Origin: Candidatus Hydrogenedentota bacterium
GTDB lineage: Bacteria; Hydrogenedentota; Hydrogenedentia; Hydrogenedentales; SLHB01
Direction of reading: 5' to 3'
Assembly (NCBI GenBank): GCA_013349485.1
Contig: DUZM01000037.1
Location: 1-16,626, forward strand
DNA length: 16,626 nt
The number at the start of each line of letters is the position of its first letter. Within the stretch, counting starts at the first letter, position 1. Below the pieces are notes generated by a model. That model searched no databases. It saw only the letters and a list, made by a program, of their open reading frames with translations, and was not told the DNA's origin. Position numbers and translations under genes: made by a program. Shown piece after piece: positions 14,470 through 16,626 of the stretch.

Positions 14470-15297
14470 TCATGGCGTTGCGGAATCGCCGGATGTTCCT
14501 GTTCTGGACTTCAAGAATTCGCGGGCGCACGTGAGAAAATCGTTCGCCGTGCCTTCCATTATACCGATGAGGCCATCCTGCGACACGGCTTGGCCAGCGG
14601 CGATATGGCCGAAGTCCATCTCGAGGTCGAGGCAAGGCCACACGAAATTGATCAACACGGCGTTGATGCGCTCGCAAACCATTGCCGCGACAATCGGCCG
14701 GCTTTCGCACCAGCGCGCGTGAGGTGACGGTTCGTTGCCGCCGCCGATGCGGAACACGAACGGGGCGGTGAGGCTGCAGGGAACTATGACCCACTTGGAG
14801 TCGACAAACCGGGCAGCCATGTCCTTGCCCCGGTACGGGTAGAGGCCTTGACCTGCATCCATGTCCTCCGGCCAGAGCGCGCGCACCTCTTTGATCTGGC
14901 CGCCGGCTTCTACATAGGTCTGCTCGCCCCGGAAGGGCCTGGGACTCGGGAAGTTATGGACATTGACGTAAACGTTCCCCCAATCCTGACCCGATTGGTT
15001 CGCTATAGTCATTGTGAAACGCAGGAGGCCCTTAGGTCCTTCGGTAAAGCGCCACGTGATTTGCCCGATCCCCGGCTGTACAATTTCAGCCGTCACCGCG
15101 TCGGAGCCCTCGGCCCAGTTACATGGCATTTTGCGGTAGAGACCGATGCTGCTCCCCTCGATCATCGAGTGAAGCGACCAGGGGAAAAACGATTCTTCCG
15201 GCTGGCGAATGATCTCGAATTCGCAGTCGCCGCGGTGCACGAACGTTGTCTCGCCCAGCGCGAGCCGCTTCGGCGAGTTCTTGTAGAATTCCGTCAT
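14470..15297 (-). CDS. Uncharacterised beta-rich protein
   Basis: Protein of 275 residues without signal peptide or membrane segment. The sequence alternates short hydrophobic strands with Gly- and Trp-containing turns (CEFEIIRQPEESFFPW, GQITWRFTEGPKGLLRFTMTIAN, NVYVNVHNFPSPRPF, FVFRIGGG). This suggests a beta-sandwich like those of sugar mutarotase or lectin-type folds, which is an inference only. No catalytic motif is evident. The C-terminal part reads MVCERINAVLINFVWPCLDLEMDFGHI, which has several Cys and Trp. The ATG at 15297 has an AGGA site seven bases upstream. Its start is 20 bp after the stop of the four-helix-bundle gene, so the two are likely co-transcribed. I do not recognise a family. 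Confidence 0.75.
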   Translation of the reverse strand: MTEFYKNSPKRLALGETTFVHRGDCEFEIIRQPEESFFPWSLHSMIEGSSIGLYRKMPCNWAEGSDAVTAEIVQPGIGQITWRFTEGPKGLLRFTMTIANQSGQDWGNVYVNVHNFPSPRPFRGEQTYVEAGGQIKEVRALWPEDMDAGQGLYPYRGKDMAARFVDSKWVIVPCSLTAPFVFRIGGGNEPSPHARWCESRPIVAAMVCERINAVLINFVWPCLDLEMDFGHIAAGQAVSQDGLIGIMEGTANDFLTCAREFLKSRTGTSGDSATP

Positions 15298-15317
15298 GGT
15301 GTTTTCCTGCTCCCCAG

Positions 15318-15959
15318 TTATTGTCCTCTGCCGCGGGCCTCTTGGCGTCTTCGATACAGGCGTTCCGTGAAGCCGCCGTCCTGCTCGAATGCTTGCGCCT
15401 GCGCCGCGAGTTGTCGGTCGAGTAAGCTGCAGGCCACTGCTATCAGCGTCAGCGCGGCATTGGCTGCGATTTCGGGGTAAGTGGACCTAGTGGACACTGT
15501 GGACTTTGTGGACTTAGTGGAGTGTCCATTCCGTCTGTCCTGTCCACTCAGTCCATGTCGTCCATCGCTCTCGTGAATCTCCCGGACCCATGCCGCCACC
15601 TCATCGGCAGTTCCGCACCGTCGCGCGATCAAGTCCTCCCGGCGCGGATCGTCTCTTTCCCACAGCGGCAGACGCCGTTGCCGGAGGAAATCCTCATAGT
15701 CAAGCCGGAGCTCCTCGAGGCTGGCCCGCGCCACGTTGGTCAGTTTCAATTCCGTTTTCTTGGAAGTCCCCGAGGCCTTGCTGCCTTCTGCGATGTTTTG
15801 GACACCGGAGCGTGCCGCCTGAACCATCTGGTCATGGGTCCGGCTACGCTTCTCAACATACCGCTGGCAGAATCGCACCGTCACATCATAAACCAACTGC
15901 GCTATCTGAAAGCTCTTTAGCTTCCGATACCCGCCATGCCTCGGAATCAAGTCCGCCAT
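15318..15959 (-). CDS. Four-helix-bundle protein (23S IVP-like) with repeat linker and suffix domain
   Basis: Protein of 213 residues. Residues about 11-128 are the four-helix-bundle domain of the family first seen as 23S rRNA intervening-sequence proteins and related to Avd of diversity-generating retroelements; QAARSGVQNIAEGSKASG at 47-64 is its hallmark. Residues 129-161 are a low-complexity linker encoded by a period-9 DNA repeat, the second half reading as a chain of Ser-Thr-X units. Residues about 162-205 (PEIAANAALTLIAVACSLLD, then FEQDGGFTERLYRRR) match the 'suffix' domain attached to some family members, mainly in planctomycete-like bacteria. The function of the family is not settled. 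Start ATG at 15959 with GGAGG just upstream. No reverse transcriptase or rRNA is nearby. The beta-rich protein gene follows at 20 bp. Confidence 0.9.
   Translation of the reverse strand: MADLIPRHGGYRKLKSFQIAQLVYDVTVRFCQRYVEKRSRTHDQMVQAARSGVQNIAEGSKASGTSKKTELKLTNVARASLEELRLDYEDFLRQRRLPLWERDDPRREDLIARRCGTADEVAAWVREIHESDGRHGLSGQDRRNGHSTKSTKSTVSTRSTYPEIAANAALTLIAVACSLLDRQLAAQAQAFEQDGGFTERLYRRRQEARGRGQ
15481..15566. repeat. Inverted period-9 repeat array in the linker of the four-helix-bundle gene
   Basis: On the plus strand about four and a half units of GTGGAC plus three variable bases (15481-15521) run straight into five units of GTCCAY plus three variable bases (15522-15566, one unit degenerate). 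Each half has a 9-bp period and the halves are complementary, so the mRNA could fold on itself. On the coding strand the array stays in frame because 9 is a multiple of 3. Confidence 0.85.
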
Positions 15960-15978
15960 CCTCCCATTCTCCTCCCTT

Positions 15979-16014
15979 GTCCATGTCGTCCATGTTATCT
16001 ACGCAGTCCACGTG
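15979..16014. repeat. Second period-9 GTCCAY array in the four-helix-bundle leader
   Basis: Units GTCCATGTC, GTCCATGTT, ATCTACGCA and GTCCACGTG follow each other at a 9-bp period. The first 15 bases (15979-15993) are identical to 15551-15565 inside the gene's linker. The array ends about 20 bases before the gene's ATG in its transcription direction, overlapping its presumed leader. It lies in the 15960-16196 spacer between the divergent genes. Confidence 0.75.
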
Positions 16015-16074
16015 CTCAGTCGTCTAAAGTCTTGAGCAACAGTATGATATCTCGTGTGTGCGTGTCAAAGCCGC

Positions 16075-16102
16075 TAAAGTCAAAACGCCCTACTGCCGAT
16101 AA
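16075..16102 (+). promoter_or_regulatory. Sigma-28 (FliA) promoter of flaG-fliD
   Basis: TAAAGTCA at 16075-16082 fits the -35 half and GCCGATAA at 16095-16102 is a perfect match to the sigma-28 -10 half. TAAA and GCCGATAA are separated by 16 bases, one more than the usual 15. It faces flaG and would start transcripts near 16109, leaving a leader of about 88 bases. This fits the late, FliA-dependent class of flagellar genes. Confidence 0.75.
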
Positions 16103-16141
16103 ATCGACTAGAGAGATGAGAATTGAATTGTGGCTGTTTGT

Positions 16142-16161
16142 CCCCCGGGCAGAGCCTGGGG
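16142..16161 (+). other. Possible hairpin in the flaG leader
   Basis: CCCC pairs with GGGG and, inside, GGC with GCC around AGA, with a small internal mismatch. It lies 36 bases before the flaG ATG and is followed by a GA-rich stretch (16164-16196). It could affect translation, but the structure may be chance in GC-rich DNA. Confidence 0.25.
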
Positions 16162-16196
16162 CGTGAGAGAGCCGAGAGACTCAGAGAGTGAGAGAA

Positions 16197-16568
16197 ATGG
16201 ATACCAGCGGCGCGCATATAGAAGGGCTCCCGCCCTTGGCCGGCACGCTCGAGGGCGGTCGGCGCCATGCGACCCAAGCGCCCACCCAACTGGACGTACG
16301 CGACGCCACCAAGCCCAGCCGCTCAGGGGCAGCGGGCGACACGTCGCCGGAAAGCGCTGGGGCTGCGCCTCAGGCGCCGGCCAAGACGCTCGCCAATCCG
16401 AACCGGGCGATTCGCCTTAGATTCGACGAGGGCGCCGAGCGCATCATCACGAAGATCGTGGATCGCCAAACGAAGGAGGTTATTCGTGAGATCCCGTCTG
16501 AAAGACTGCAGCGTGCGACCCAGTTGTTCCGCGATTACGTCGGTAAGGCGTTCGACATCGAAGGATAG
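16197..16568 (+). CDS. flaG: FlaG flagellar protein
   Basis: Protein of 123 residues. The C-terminal 55 residues carry the FlaG domain: IRLRFDEGAERIITKIVDRQTKEVIREIPSE, then a helix with LFRDYVGKAFD. The N-terminal 65 residues are Pro-, Ala- and Gly-rich and look disordered, as is usual in this family. FlaG affects filament length and is usually encoded just before fliD, as here. The ATG at 16197 is chosen; an in-frame GTG at 16188 is possible, and the GA-rich leader does not decide between them. FliD follows 12 bp after the stop. The upstream sigma-28 promoter supports the assignment. Confidence 0.88.
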   Translation: MDTSGAHIEGLPPLAGTLEGGRRHATQAPTQLDVRDATKPSRSGAAGDTSPESAGAAPQAPAKTLANPNRAIRLRFDEGAERIITKIVDRQTKEVIREIPSERLQRATQLFRDYVGKAFDIEG

Positions 16569-16580
16569 GAGACGTTAGCG

Positions 16581-16626
16581 ATGGCAGGTGGGTTCAGCGT
16601 CGGGGGGCTGATCACAGGTCTGGACA
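16581..16626 (+). CDS. fliD: Flagellar filament cap protein FliD, 5' end only
   Basis: Only 15 codons are inside the window. They read MAGGFSVGGLITGLD, which is the conserved FliD N terminus (FSVGGLxSGLD type). FliD forms the cap at the filament tip and guides flagellin assembly. TAGGAGA lies about ten bases before the ATG. The identification also rests on the position right after flaG. The gene runs off the right edge. Confidence 0.88.
   Translation, partial: MAGGFSVGGLITGLD

Noticed and set aside
14848..15480. Open frame of 210 codons on the plus strand
   Set aside because: It is antisense to two supported minus-strand genes and shows no recognisable domain or ribosome site.
15481..15566. 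Short regularly spaced repeats suggesting a CRISPR array
   Set aside because: The unit is 9 bp with only 3 variable bases, it reverses orientation midway, it lies in a coding frame, and no cas gene is present.
15318..15959. Diversity-generating retroelement (the protein is related to Avd)
   Set aside because: No reverse transcriptase, template repeat or variable target gene is seen, and the suffix domain points to the non-DGR branch.
16075..16102. Sigma-54 promoter for the flagellar genes
   Set aside because: No GG-N10-GC element was found here, while the sigma-28 match is strong and fits a late flagellar gene pair.

Overview
The window looks like a chromosomal stretch from a free-living, flagellated, Gram-negative-type bacterium of moderately high GC (judged by eye). 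Three things point towards Hydrogenedentota, Planctomycetota or a neighbouring phylum: a secreted DUF4838 protein, a four-helix-bundle protein with the C-terminal 'suffix' domain, and a large membrane-anchored protein ending in a pseudopilin-like segment. That placement is an inference from gene content; there is no rRNA or universal marker gene here.

Layout. A plus-strand gene for a membrane-anchored protein (204-1577) converges on a run of seventeen minus-strand genes (1801-15959). Reading that run in its direction of transcription, it begins with the four-helix-bundle gene and an uncharacterised beta-rich protein, then a DUF3795 zinc-ribbon-like protein, a nitrilase-superfamily amidohydrolase, and two small membrane proteins. 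Next come a cytidine/blasticidin-S-type deaminase, a GNAT acetyltransferase and a class I methyltransferase in a tight cluster, then a secreted metallo-beta-lactamase-fold protein followed by the large secreted DUF4838 protein. The run ends with a long GNAT protein, a YbjQ-family membrane protein, an unknown polytopic membrane protein, the ZupT zinc transporter, and an antitoxin-toxin pair translationally coupled to a shikimate-kinase-like P-loop kinase. To the right, a divergent plus-strand flagellar unit begins: flaG and the first codons of fliD, behind a very good match to a sigma-28 (FliA) promoter.

How the genes work together. Four units look functional. (1) The antitoxin and toxin overlap by 20 bp, the toxin and kinase overlap as ATGA, and the operon has a visible sigma-70 promoter inside a 9-bp inverted repeat. 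(2) The exported MBL-fold and DUF4838 proteins are 37 bp apart and probably act together outside the cytoplasm. (3) The deaminase, acetyltransferase and methyltransferase look like a small-molecule modification or detoxification set. (4) flaG-fliD is a late flagellar operon. The remaining genes look like ordinary accessory genes.

The oddest signal is a period-9 GTCCAY-NNN repeat. It forms an inverted array exactly in the linker of the four-helix-bundle gene and recurs in that gene's leader, with one exact 15-nt copy shared between the two places. No tRNA, rRNA, insertion sequence or CRISPR array was seen. No gene-free stretch exceeds about 300 bases; the longest are 1-203, 1578-1800 and 15960-16196.
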